DNA of 64,000 nucleotides from NCBI GenBank assembly GCA_934667125.1, contig CAKULF010000003.1, positions 220,888-284,887 of the forward strand. The letters are read 5' to 3'. This document shows, in pieces, positions 42,088 through 51,105 of the stretch (within the stretch, counting starts at the first letter, position 1; each line of letters begins with the position of its first letter). Origin of the DNA: an uncultured Candidatus Melainabacteria bacterium. GTDB lineage: Bacteria > Cyanobacteriota > Vampirovibrionia > Gastranaerophilales > Gastranaerophilaceae. Under the pieces are notes generated by a model. It worked only from the letters and a program-made list of their open reading frames with translations. It had not been told where the DNA came from and searched no databases. Both the position numbers and the translations under genes were made by a program.

Positions 42088-43323
42088 ATGGGACAAACTT
42101 TAGCACAAAAAATTTTATCAGCTCATTGTAATAAAGATGTAAAAATAAACGAATTAGTTATAGCTTCTGTTGATGTTTGCGCAACGCAAGATGGGACAGG
42201 ACCTTTAGCGATTAAAGAATTTAAAAAATTAAATAAACCTCTTAAAAATCCAAAAAGAACTATTCTTTTCATAGACCATGCTGCGCCATCTCCAAGAAAA
42301 GAATTATCTAATGCGCACAATATTATTAGAGAATTTGCCTCTGAATATGGTGCGGTATTATCTGATATTGGTTGCGGGGTTTGTCATCAAAGATTAATTG
42401 AAGAATATGTTAATCCTTGTGAAATTCTTGTTGGCGCAGATTCGCACACTTGTACATCAGGCGCTTTGGGCGCTTTTGCAACGGGTATGGGTTCAACCGA
42501 TATAGCGGTTGCTATGGCTTACGGCAAAACTTGGTTTAAAGTGCCTGCTTCATATAAAATTAAAGTAAGCGGAAAATTCAATAAGAATGTGTGTTCTAAA
42601 GATTTAATGTTATATTTAATCGGTTTAATTGGGGCGGATGGCGCTACATATAAAGCTTTAGAATTTTGCGGCGAAACAATTTCAAATATGGAAATGTCTG
42701 AAAGATTTACTTTGGCCAATATGGCAGTTGAAGCAGGGGCTAAGGTTGGGCTTTTTGAAACAGATGAAAAAACAAAAAAATATTTAGAAGAACAAGGAAG
42801 AGCTGATAAATTTAAAGAGTTAAAAATGGATAAAGACGCAGTCTATGAAAGAGTTATAGAGCTTGATGCTTCAAAAATTGAACCTATGGTAGCTTGTCCG
42901 CATACGGTTGATAATACTAAAAAAGCTTCAGAATTAGCTGATATTAAGGTTAGTCAAGTATTTGTCGGAACTTGCACAAATGGAAGAATAGAAGATTTAA
43001 GGGTTGTTGCTGAAGTTTTAAAAGGAAATAAGGTTAATCCTTCGACTCGTCTTATTATAGTTCCAGCCAGTCGTGACATATATTTAAAAGCGGTTAAAGA
43101 GGGGTTATTGGAAATTTTCCTTGAAGCAGGAGCTAATTTCTTACCTGCAGGTTGCGGACCTTGCGTTGGGGTGCATGGCGGAATATTGGGAGATGGCGAG
43201 GTTTGTTTAGCAACTCAAAATCGTAATTTCCAAGGAAGAATGGGAAATGTTAACGGATTTATATATCTTGCAAGCCCTTATACAGCAGCAAAAACCGCAA
43301 TTAAAGGTTATATTTCTTGTTAA
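42088..43323 (+). CDS. Aconitase-family hydro-lyase, homoaconitase/LeuC-like large subunit
   Basis: The 411-aa protein begins MGQTLAQKILSAHCNKD, has GCGVCHQRLIEEY and DSHTCTSGALGAFATGMGSTD, GTCTNGRIEDL and PAGCGPCVGVHGGIL. The Cys residues ligate a 4Fe-4S cluster. It differs from the leuC product by the GVCHQ signature that is also present in Thermus homoaconitase. Lysine here is probably made by DapL, so a homocitrate path is not expected; another 2-alkyl malate or citramalate substrate is possible. No small subunit is nearby. Confidence 0.8.
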   Translation: MGQTLAQKILSAHCNKDVKINELVIASVDVCATQDGTGPLAIKEFKKLNKPLKNPKRTILFIDHAAPSPRKELSNAHNIIREFASEYGAVLSDIGCGVCHQRLIEEYVNPCEILVGADSHTCTSGALGAFATGMGSTDIAVAMAYGKTWFKVPASYKIKVSGKFNKNVCSKDLMLYLIGLIGADGATYKALEFCGETISNMEMSERFTLANMAVEAGAKVGLFETDEKTKKYLEEQGRADKFKELKMDKDAVYERVIELDASKIEPMVACPHTVDNTKKASELADIKVSQVFVGTCTNGRIEDLRVVAEVLKGNKVNPSTRLIIVPASRDIYLKAVKEGLLEIFLEAGANFLPAGCGPCVGVHGGILGDGEVCLATQNRNFQGRMGNVNGFIYLASPYTAAKTAIKGYISC

Positions 43324-43344
43324 GAATTTAAAACTTAATTTTTT

Positions 43345-43373
43345 AAAGCACCCAAAGTATCGGGTGCTTTTTT
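43345..43373 (+). terminator. Intrinsic terminator
   Basis: AAAGCACCC (43345-43353) pairs perfectly with GGGTGCTTT (43362-43370), loop of eight, followed by TTT. Ends the aconitase-family gene. Confidence 0.85.
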
Positions 43374-43465
43374 AGTTATGAAAATATATTTTGTGGAATT
43401 TTAGAATTGTATTTTATGGCTTTATGGAATTATGTTAAAAATTGTAAACAAATTTAGCTTTTCTA

Positions 43466-43493
43466 TAAAGTTTTAAGAAAAAAAGTCCGATAC
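43466..43493 (+). promoter_or_regulatory. Sigma-28-type promoter of the 809-aa protein gene
   Basis: TAAAGTTT at 43466-43473, twelve bases, then TCCGATAC at 43486-43493. The left box is a perfect FliA match; the right box matches six of eight. Spacing equals the element at 7804. The start codon is 38 bases downstream. Confidence 0.7.
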
Positions 43494-43531
43494 ATAGATT
43501 AATTGAATAATTTAAGAAAGGGTGAATAAAT

Positions 43532-45961
43532 ATGGGTAACGTTGTAAATACAACAAGTTCTTCTGTAGAGGATATGCAAAAATTTGTTGATAATTTGGCT
43601 AAAAAATCTGTAGCTGAGCAAGCTGCGTATTTAAAGGATAAAAATAATTTATTTATTTATACGGAAGAAAACACTGTATCTTCATCTAAAAAATCTAATA
43701 TGGAAGCTAATCGAAAAATGCTTCAAGAAAAGCAAGAAGAATATGAAGAAAAACTTGCAGATTTAGATGATCAACTTTCTAAAAAACAAGATGAAATTGA
43801 TAAGAAAACTAAAGCAATAGCAGACGCTTTGCTTACCATTCAAGATAAAACAAAAAAATGGGAAGAAGAGCAAAAGAAGATTATTCGTGATTCAGTTGTT
43901 GCGGTTAATAAAGCTTATGCTAACGGACAAATCACAAAAAATCAATATTCTTCAACTTTGGCAACAGAAATTCAAAGACGTTGTTATGGCTTGAATGATT
44001 GGGATATGAAACAAGCTATTAAAGCTCTTGAAACTCAAAGCTCAGGCATTAAAGAACTTACAGATGGCGTAACAGGCTTAATTGATGAAAGACGCTTATT
44101 AGATAGTCAATACACAGCAAATAAATCTGCTTTAGGTATGGTTACTACTGTATTAAATAAAGTTGGAAACACAGAAACAAACTATACAAATTCAGACTAT
44201 GACACAAATCGTCCTATCTATTCTCCTCAAAAATTAGCTGCTTTTGCTGATGTAACAGCAAATTATAAGGTTGATTCAGGGGTTGAAGTTAATAAAAATT
44301 ATAAAATACCATCTTATGCTGAAAAATTGGCTACTTTAAATCAAGATGGTAAATATAATGATATTATTGACCCTGAGACTTCACTTGGTAATAAGAAAAC
44401 AGGCGACTCGGCAAAAATTTCAAATAAAGCAACAAGCGTATTAAATAAATTTGTAAATAAAGGCTTGTTGGATGATATGTTAAATGTTGGCTTTACCCAA
44501 CAAGAAATGTCTAACTTCTTTGCAACTAACTTTAAAGGCGCAGGCTTTACTTTTAACGATAATAAATTTGTTTCAAATATCGGACATGATAGCAAAGCGG
44601 AAAAGTTATTTAAAACAGTAAGAGGTAAAGTAAAAGAAGCTGGCACAGGTGCTACTTATCTCAACAAAGAAAATACATGGAATACTATAACTAATAATGC
44701 GCAATTGCAAAAATTAAGCGAAAATGATAATTATAAAACTATTTTAGATGGTTTATATAATGAACCTAATAACTTTACATTTAAAGAAGCAATGTATGCT
44801 TTATTTAATAGTTCAACAGGTGTATTTAAAGATACAGGTATAGTTTATAATCTTGATGAGCAAACAGGTACTCCAAATTATTCTTTAGTTCCTGCGGGTG
44901 ATAAAGAAACTTTGAAACTATATAAAAATATTGCTCAAGTTATTAAAGATAATTGGGGTGTTGATTTAGGCTTTGGTAATGGAAATGGAGTTGAATTGGG
45001 CGAAACCGATGTTCAAATCGGTAGAAAAGACCCAATGACATTCCAAATGGGCGACACGCACTATTCATTTATTGTTGATAGAGATGGTGATGGTGCATTT
45101 AGCAATATGAATGAATTAGCAGGAGCTGACGCTAATAGCACTTGGTATGATGATCTTAAACAATATGCTGACGCTGATGGCGTTATTCGTGGCGAAAATC
45201 TTAAAAAAGTAATGCTATTGGGAACAGCATTTAAAGATGAAGACCACGCAGGTATTCAAGACCATGTAAATGACGCTAATGTTGGATATTCAATTGTTTC
45301 AGCTGCAAGCTTAGGTATTACAGAAATCAGATTAGGCGATTTGGTTAACCAATCAACAGGTAATTTTGACTTGAATGATTCAGAAGAATTCTCTGATAGT
45401 ATCGGAATTACATTGAAAAATGGCAGCGAATTAACTGCAACAAGAAAAGACGATACAGATTATTATATGGAACACGTATATGCAGGCGCTGTTGGCAAGA
45501 GTCATACAGTTGGCGTAACAGAAGATGAAATGAATGACATCTTGAATTGGGCAAAAACTGATGAAAATGGCAACCCGATTACGACAGACGGAAAATATTC
45601 AAGCTTGTTAAATAACTTAAATTATCTAAAAAATGCTGACGGTTTAGCAGAATCTGCTAAAGAAGAAATGTCGCAAGCTGAATCCAGAGTAAGTCGTTAT
45701 AGCAGAGTTAAACAAAATGACGCAAATAACGAAATGTTCCATGAAAATAACAAAATAGATGACTCTGAAGCAGCAATTGAAAAAGATTATAACAACAGCC
45801 AAAAAATCTTTGAATATTTAACTGAAGGTATCAAACAAGGTGTTGTCTTTACTCAAGATCAAATCAGACAATATATCAAAGAAGGTTTAACAATTGATGA
45901 AGCTGTTGAAAAATTCAAAGAAGAAAATAAAATAGAAGAAGAAGATACAAAAGCTGAATAA
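43532..45961 (+). CDS. Large coiled-coil protein (809 aa) under sigma-28-like promoter, EF-hand-like motif, no signal peptide
   Basis: Residues about 50-120 are coiled coil (MLQEKQEEYEEKLADLDDQL), and most of the remainder is soluble and mixed. Around residue 500-520 the sequence SFIVDRDGDGAFSNMNE resembles calcium-binding DxDxDG loops (also seen in dockerin and GA-like repeats). No signal peptide or membrane helix is present, and the C-terminus is acidic. RBS AAGGGTG, ATG at 43532. The preceding promoter-like element links it to flagellar genes. It could be a flagellar axial or secreted protein exported through the flagellar type III route; no flagellin, FlgE or FlgK signature is found. Closed by a terminator at 45981. 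Confidence 0.6.
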   Translation: MGNVVNTTSSSVEDMQKFVDNLAKKSVAEQAAYLKDKNNLFIYTEENTVSSSKKSNMEANRKMLQEKQEEYEEKLADLDDQLSKKQDEIDKKTKAIADALLTIQDKTKKWEEEQKKIIRDSVVAVNKAYANGQITKNQYSSTLATEIQRRCYGLNDWDMKQAIKALETQSSGIKELTDGVTGLIDERRLLDSQYTANKSALGMVTTVLNKVGNTETNYTNSDYDTNRPIYSPQKLAAFADVTANYKVDSGVEVNKNYKIPSYAEKLATLNQDGKYNDIIDPETSLGNKKTGDSAKISNKATSVLNKFVNKGLLDDMLNVGFTQQEMSNFFATNFKGAGFTFNDNKFVSNIGHDSKAEKLFKTVRGKVKEAGTGATYLNKENTWNTITNNAQLQKLSENDNYKTILDGLYNEPNNFTFKEAMYALFNSSTGVFKDTGIVYNLDEQTGTPNYSLVPAGDKETLKLYKNIAQVIKDNWGVDLGFGNGNGVELGETDVQIGRKDPMTFQMGDTHYSFIVDRDGDGAFSNMNELAGADANSTWYDDLKQYADADGVIRGENLKKVMLLGTAFKDEDHAGIQDHVNDANVGYSIVSAASLGITEIRLGDLVNQSTGNFDLNDSEEFSDSIGITLKNGSELTATRKDDTDYYMEHVYAGAVGKSHTVGVTEDEMNDILNWAKTDENGNPITTDGKYSSLLNNLNYLKNADGLAESAKEEMSQAESRVSRYSRVKQNDANNEMFHENNKIDDSEAAIEKDYNNSQKIFEYLTEGIKQGVVFTQDQIRQYIKEGLTIDEAVEKFKEENKIEEEDTKAE

Positions 45962-45980
45962 GTGGTTTAAAATACAAAAA

Positions 45981-46004
45981 AGGGCGCACAGGTTGCGCTC
46001 TTTT
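45981..46004 (+). terminator. Intrinsic terminator
   Basis: AGGGCGCA (45981-45988) pairs with TGCGCTCT (45994-46001), one G-T pair, loop of five, then TTTT. Ends the 809-aa gene. Confidence 0.8.
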
Positions 46005-46037
46005 GTTGTATAATTATATTGTGTTGAGGAGAAAAGT

Positions 46038-46700
46038 ATGAAAAGTATATTTATTACAGGAATTGATACAGATATAGGTAAAACCTTTGTAAGTGTAGGT
46101 TTGTGTTTAGCGATTGCTAATAAAGGCTATAAAGTCGGCTATTTTAAGCCTTTTCAAAGTGGTGCTTATGAAAAAAATAACGAACTCGTTGCTCCTGATT
46201 TAGCTGAGTTAAAAAAATATATCGAAATTCCGTCTAAATATTCTTATCTATTTAAAGGAGAAGTTTCTCCGCACCTTGCTTCAATACTTGATAATGTTGA
46301 AGTTGATATTAATAAAGTTAAAAAAGATTTTGAAGATTTTTCTATTCAAAACGATATAACGATAATCGAAGGAGCAGGCGGATTATATTGTCCTGCGTTC
46401 AAAGGCAAACTTTTTGCTGATGTAATTAAAGAATTAAATCAAGAAATTATAATTGTTGCAACCCCAAGCCTTGGAAGATTAAATCATCTTTTAATGACAA
46501 TAGAATGTGCTAAGCTTAAAAATATCAAAATCAAAGGAATTATTTTAAACAAAGTTCCAAAAAATCCAACTTTAAGCGAAGAAAACTTCTTAAAAGAATT
46601 AAAATTATATACAGATACAAAAATTCTAGCTTCAATAGATGAGATGACTAATCCATCCAAAGAAGAAATAATTGAACAATTTAAAGATATTGAATTATAA
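46038..46700 (+). CDS. bioD: Dethiobiotin synthetase
   Basis: BioD forms the ureido ring of dethiobiotin with ATP and CO2. The 220-aa protein has the P-loop GIDTDIGKTFVS (residues about 6-17), FKPFQSG with the conserved Lys, and IEGAGGLYCPA. It is separated from bioFGC by about 15 kb. RBS GAGGAG precedes ATG. A TATAAT box is at about 46008-46013 after the terminator of the previous gene. Confidence 0.93.
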   Translation: MKSIFITGIDTDIGKTFVSVGLCLAIANKGYKVGYFKPFQSGAYEKNNELVAPDLAELKKYIEIPSKYSYLFKGEVSPHLASILDNVEVDINKVKKDFEDFSIQNDITIIEGAGGLYCPAFKGKLFADVIKELNQEIIIVATPSLGRLNHLLMTIECAKLKNIKIKGIILNKVPKNPTLSEENFLKELKLYTDTKILASIDEMTNPSKEEIIEQFKDIEL

Positions 46701-46757
46701 AATATAAATAAAAGTTAATTTTTCGCTTTTTGAAAAGTCATAGAATATAATTTAATT

Positions 46758-47357
46758 ATGTTTAGATTTTTTTTAGTTATTACGTTTCTGGGGCTTTCAG
46801 CGTATGCTATTAACCTATCGGATTTTGGGGATTTTTCTTCTCGTTCGGTTATTGAAAATAGCTTAAATTTAAATCATAAAAAATCTGATTTTAAATATGC
46901 TGAGATTTTAAAAGAAAAAAAATTAACAGCTGATACAAAATGTTTAATTAAACAAGTTCAAGAAAATAATATAGAAAATGTTAAATTGTTGCTTGAAGCT
47001 GGAGTTAATCCTAATATATCATATAATCTTGAATTTCCGGTTTATATTGCAAGCAAGAAAAATAATGTTGAAATAGTTAAAATTCTAATCGATAACAATG
47101 CAAAACTTGATAGAGGATATTATTCTGAATTATATGAAGCGCTGAAAAATAAAAACCCCGATTTTGCTTTATATTTAATTAACCATGGCGCAAATATTAA
47201 CTATGAAGATGTTGTAACAACAAATACTATATTATATTTAACCCTTAAAAACGGATATTATGATTTAGCTGAAATACTATTGAAAAAAGGGGTTAGGATA
47301 GATAAAAAATCAGCATTTTATGTTAGAAAAAAGAAAATAAAACTAAACATTGAATAA
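46758..47357 (+). CDS. Ankyrin-repeat protein with signal peptide (199 aa)
   Basis: An N-terminal hydrophobic stretch (FRFFLVITFLGLSAYA) is followed by three to four ankyrin-type repeats: NIENVKLLLEAGVNPNI, NVEIVKILIDNNAKLD, NPDFALYLINHGANIN and YDLAEILLKKGVRID. Ankyrin repeats bind other proteins. It is likely exported or anchored. A TATAAT box at about 46746-46751 lies just before the ATG at 46758, leaving little leader. Its partner is unknown. Confidence 0.8.
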   Translation: MFRFFLVITFLGLSAYAINLSDFGDFSSRSVIENSLNLNHKKSDFKYAEILKEKKLTADTKCLIKQVQENNIENVKLLLEAGVNPNISYNLEFPVYIASKKNNVEIVKILIDNNAKLDRGYYSELYEALKNKNPDFALYLINHGANINYEDVVTTNTILYLTLKNGYYDLAEILLKKGVRIDKKSAFYVRKKKIKLNIE

Positions 47358-47400
47358 ATAATTTTTTGTATATTTTTTTTGTTTAAAATAAAATAGTCTT

Positions 47401-48198
47401 ATGCGAAAGAATATTCTAATAATTGGAATTAATTCAGAATTGGCATTAAGAACACTAGAGGAGCTCAATAAAGACGAGTATAAAATATATGCCACAAGCA
47501 GGCATGTAGGTTTGATTAATGAAAATATAACTGAATTTAATTTGGATATTAACAACGAAATGGATTTTATCAAGCTAAAAGAAAAAATCCATAATATAAA
47601 ATTCTCTACTATAATTAATTTCACAGGAATTGCTATAGCAGGTTCTGTTGAAGAATTAAAAGAAAGCGAACTTAAAAAACAATTAGATGTTAATTTGTTC
47701 GGACTTTTGAGAATTATAAAATACATAGCTCCATCATTGGAAAAAGATGGAAAATTAATCAATGTTAGTTCTATGGCAAGTTATGGAATATTCCCGTTTT
47801 TAGCTCCATATTGCATATCTAAAAATGCTTGTGATATTTTATTAAATACATTCTCAATTGAAACAAATACAAAAGTTGTCTCAATTCGCCCCGGGGCAGT
47901 TGCAACAAAGTTTTGGGAATCTTCAATTGAAAACAATAAAGAAGCCTTGAACGATAGTGAAAAATATAAACAAGAAAAAGAATTTTTAGTTAAAAATGCA
48001 CAAAAAAATTCTCTAAATGCAACAAGTCCTATTTATGTTGCAAAAAAAATAGCCAATATTATAGCTAAAAAAAATCCAAAAAGAGTTTATAATATAGGGT
48101 TTGATTCTAAAATAGCAAAATTATCTCGATTTCTTCCTTTGGAATTTGTTGATAATATTGTAAAATCTGCCCTAAAACATCGTGTGGCAAAGAAGTAG
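47401..48198 (+). CDS. Short-chain dehydrogenase/reductase
   Basis: The 265-aa protein has the nucleotide-binding start IIGINSELALRTLEEL (a variant of TGxxxGxG), NFTGIAIAG (NNAG equivalent), and the catalytic Ser and YxxxK set in NVSSMASYG and YCISKNACD. The IRPGAV motif follows. The substrate cannot be read. It is followed three bases later by a radical SAM gene in the same unit, so the two may modify one product, perhaps a lipid or polyketide-like compound. Confidence 0.85.
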   Translation: MRKNILIIGINSELALRTLEELNKDEYKIYATSRHVGLINENITEFNLDINNEMDFIKLKEKIHNIKFSTIINFTGIAIAGSVEELKESELKKQLDVNLFGLLRIIKYIAPSLEKDGKLINVSSMASYGIFPFLAPYCISKNACDILLNTFSIETNTKVVSIRPGAVATKFWESSIENNKEALNDSEKYKQEKEFLVKNAQKNSLNATSPIYVAKKIANIIAKKNPKRVYNIGFDSKIAKLSRFLPLEFVDNIVKSALKHRVAKK

Positions 48199-48201
48199 TT
48201 A

Positions 48202-49617
48202 ATGACAGAAAATAATACAAAAAGAAAAATATTTTTTGTTTATCCTCCAAGTCCTATTATGAACAGAGAGGACAGATGTCAGCAACCTATCGAAGATTTG
48301 GTTGTTATTCCTCCTTTGGTGCCTGTGGATATGATGAGCTTGTCTGCTGTTGCAAAAAAAAGAGGATATGAAACAAAATTTAAAGACTACAGTTTAAAAA
48401 ACGAAACTGTTCATGATTTTATTCGTGATTTAAGAAACTTCAAGCCAGATTTTTTGGTTATTAACGTTGCTTCAACAACTTTAGAAAAAGACTTAGCTTT
48501 ATTAATTCAATCAAGAGATTTGCTGGAAGATGTTATAGTTATAGCAAAAGGTGCTGTGTTTAATTTTAATTCATGCGCTATAATGCAGCAATATCCTGAA
48601 ATTGATATAGCTTTAAGAGGCGAGATTGAAGAAACTTTTGACGAAATTATTCAATTTAAAAATCTAAAAGATATCAAAGGCTTGACTTATCAAGTTGATA
48701 ATAAAATAATTTCAACTCCAAATCGAGAATTGCCTAAAAATATCAACAATCTTCCGTTTTTAGATAGAGATTTAATTGATAATAATACCTATATAAGACC
48801 CGACACAAGAAAACCCCAAACAATAATCAGGGTTTCAAAGGGTTGTCCTCATCATTGCTTTTTCTGTTTAGCAACACCTCTAAACGGAAGCTGTGTTAGA
48901 TATAGAGCGCCCGAACTTATAGTGGATGAAATTAAAGAATGTGTTAAAAAATATAATATAAAAGATTTTATTTTCTGGTCAGATGTCTTTAACCAAGACA
49001 ATGGCTGGGTTCAAAGACTTTGCAGATTGATAACGGATGAAAATTTAAAGATTAATTTTTCAACAAACACAAGAATTGATACTGTTGATTTTGAAACAAT
49101 GAAATTGATGAAAAAAGCGGGCTGTAATTTGGTTTCTGTTGGAATTGAAAGCGGAAGCCAAGAAATTCTTGATAAAATCGGCAAAAAAATCACAATAGAA
49201 AAAATTAAACACTCAATTAAGCTAATCAAAAAAGCAGGCTTACAAATCTATGCTTATTATGTTATCGGGCTTCCTTGGGAAACAAAAGAAACAATCAAAC
49301 AAACCTATAAACTTGCAACAAAATTGAACACTCAATACGCAAGCTTCTATACTGCGACTGCGCTTGTCGGAACAAAATATTATGAATACGTTAAGAAAAA
49401 CAGACTTGGCGATATAAACTATGAAAAACCATACATTTTCCCAAGCACAAAAAGCTATAGCTTAACAAGTCAAGAAATTTTTGAATACAATAAAAAATTA
49501 AATAAAAACTATTATTTAAGACCAAAATATATTTTAAAAATGATGGGTGAAATTAATTCTTTAATTAAACTAAAAACTTATTATGACGCATTTTTTAAGC
49601 TAATGAAAAAAGATTAA
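48202..49617 (+). CDS. B12-binding-type radical SAM protein
   Basis: The 471-aa protein has an N-terminal cobalamin-binding-like domain (PPSPIMNREDRCQQP and PPLVPVDMMSLSAVAKKRG) and a radical SAM core with KGCPHHCFFCLAT (CxxxCxxC) plus VGIESGSQEILDKI. Members of this group methylate or couple carbon centres in lipids and cofactors. The classic DxHxxG cobalamin motif is not obvious, so cobalamin binding may be altered. It shares an operon with the SDR gene. Confidence 0.85.
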   Translation: MTENNTKRKIFFVYPPSPIMNREDRCQQPIEDLVVIPPLVPVDMMSLSAVAKKRGYETKFKDYSLKNETVHDFIRDLRNFKPDFLVINVASTTLEKDLALLIQSRDLLEDVIVIAKGAVFNFNSCAIMQQYPEIDIALRGEIEETFDEIIQFKNLKDIKGLTYQVDNKIISTPNRELPKNINNLPFLDRDLIDNNTYIRPDTRKPQTIIRVSKGCPHHCFFCLATPLNGSCVRYRAPELIVDEIKECVKKYNIKDFIFWSDVFNQDNGWVQRLCRLITDENLKINFSTNTRIDTVDFETMKLMKKAGCNLVSVGIESGSQEILDKIGKKITIEKIKHSIKLIKKAGLQIYAYYVIGLPWETKETIKQTYKLATKLNTQYASFYTATALVGTKYYEYVKKNRLGDINYEKPYIFPSTKSYSLTSQEIFEYNKKLNKNYYLRPKYILKMMGEINSLIKLKTYYDAFFKLMKKD

Positions 49618-49627
49618 TAAAATTGAA

Positions 49628-50467
49628 TTAATCTAAAAATATCATTGTCATCCCCATAATTATAAGCCCTAAAACAACGCCGCTGATTGAATAGTGACCT
49701 GTATCATAGCTTTTTGACATAGGTAATAACGTATCAATTGAAATATATGTCATAATTCCTGCAACAAGCGCAAATAAAATACCTAAACATATATTAGGGA
49801 AGAATGTTTGAATTAAAATAAAACCAATTACACCGCCAACAGGTTCAGCCATCCCTGATAAAAACGAATACCAAAAAGCTTTTCTTTTAGAGTGTGTTGC
49901 TTGATAAACAGGAATTGAAATCGCTATTCCCTCGGGAATATTATGAATTGCTATTGCAAAAACAATACCCAAACCAAGAGTCATATTTTGGGTCGTGGTG
50001 AAAAATGTTGCTAAACCCTCCGGAAAATTATGCACCGCAACAACAATAGCAGTCGTAATTCCGGCTTTTTTAATTTTTCCGATTGAAATTATAGCATTTT
50101 CATCTTTAACGCAATCTGTTGAATCAATATTTTGTTCATTTGCACCAATTTGCTTGTCAAACATATTTTCTTGAATATGGTCAGGAATAAAATAATCTAT
50201 TAAAACTGCAACCAATATTCCAAGCGCAAACGACACAACTGTTAGCCAAAGAAAGCTTTCGCCCATTTGATTTTTAATCATTTCTTGAGCTTCAGGATAT
50301 AAATCGGCTAATGAAATAAATAGCATAACTCCTGCGGACAAACCTAAACCGAAAGAGAGAAGTTTTAGAGAATCTTTTTTGATAAAGAAAGTTACAACTC
50401 CGCCTAGTATGGTTGAAAGTCCAGCCAGTGTTGATAATATTAAAGCTAATAAATATGTTTTAATCAC
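49628..50467 (-). CDS. ZIP-family zinc transporter (ZupT-like)
   Basis: The 279-aa protein has eight membrane helices and the paired metal sites HNFPEGLATFF and HNIPEGIAIS in helices 4 and 5, the ZIP signature. It moves zinc or related metals into the cytosol across the inner membrane. Acidic loop with Asp/Glu/Asn between helices 3 and 4. It converges with the radical SAM gene (10 bases apart). Confidence 0.92.
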   Translation of the reverse strand: MIKTYLLALILSTLAGLSTILGGVVTFFIKKDSLKLLSFGLGLSAGVMLFISLADLYPEAQEMIKNQMGESFLWLTVVSFALGILVAVLIDYFIPDHIQENMFDKQIGANEQNIDSTDCVKDENAIISIGKIKKAGITTAIVVAVHNFPEGLATFFTTTQNMTLGLGIVFAIAIHNIPEGIAISIPVYQATHSKRKAFWYSFLSGMAEPVGGVIGFILIQTFFPNICLGILFALVAGIMTYISIDTLLPMSKSYDTGHYSISGVVLGLIIMGMTMIFLD

Positions 50468-50530
50468 GTAAATATTTTATAGCATTACGCTTTTAAAATC
50501 AAATAAAAAGTTGAATTATTACAATTTCAA

Positions 50531-50559
50531 TTGACCTTAAATAATAGCTTGGCTAAAAT
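50531..50559 (+). promoter_or_regulatory. Sigma-70-type promoter
   Basis: TTGACC at 50531-50536 and TAAAAT at 50554-50559 with a 17-base spacer, just before the ATG at 50591. The TTG that could start a longer frame at 50531 is the -35 element, so it is not used as a start. Confidence 0.7.
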
Positions 50560-50590
50560 GATATTAGTTAGAATTAGTGAGGAAAATACA

Positions 50591-51013
50591 ATGAAAAAAC
50601 TATTTATATATTCAATAATTTCTATTTTAGCTTGTACAAATGCTTTTGCACTTGATACCGTTTTTGATTCAATGGATAAAGCAACAGAAGTAAAATTAGC
50701 TCCTGCTGTTAATAAAACACCAACAACATCAGCTAAATCAACAACAGCAATTAATTCTGTATCTAAAACAAACAGTTTAAAAGAACAACAATATACAAAT
50801 ATGCTAACAGGTTTTGATGACGCTCAAGTTAGCTTAAGACAAGAACTTGCAGTTAAAACATCTCAATATAATGACGCTTTAACAGAAAAGAAAAGAGCTA
50901 TTGCCGCTTGCAAAAGTGCTAAAAAAGAGTTAAATGCAATTAAAAAAGAAATTAAGAATGTTGAAAAATCTAAAAACATGATTTCTAAAAACTTGCAAAC
51001 ATTATCAAAATAA
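50591..51013 (+). CDS. Small exported coiled-coil protein (140 aa)
   Basis: ATG at 50591 with GTGAGGAAAA a few bases upstream. The N-terminus is a signal peptide (KKLFIYSIISILACTNAFALD), perhaps with Cys at cleavage region but no full lipobox. The remainder is Thr/Ala/Lys-rich, then a coiled coil from about residue 85 to 135 (QEKKRAIAACKSAKKELNAIK style heptads). No family recognised. Located before the sigma factor gene, but a separate promoter is seen. Confidence 0.6.
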   Translation: MKKLFIYSIISILACTNAFALDTVFDSMDKATEVKLAPAVNKTPTTSAKSTTAINSVSKTNSLKEQQYTNMLTGFDDAQVSLRQELAVKTSQYNDALTEKKRAIAACKSAKKELNAIKKEIKNVEKSKNMISKNLQTLSK

Positions 51014-51105
51014 GTTTTTCAATCTTCATCTAAATTGATGATGACATATTCATGCGCTTTTTAGACAATATAAACATACAAACATTCGGGGAACACGGGG
51101 AATAA

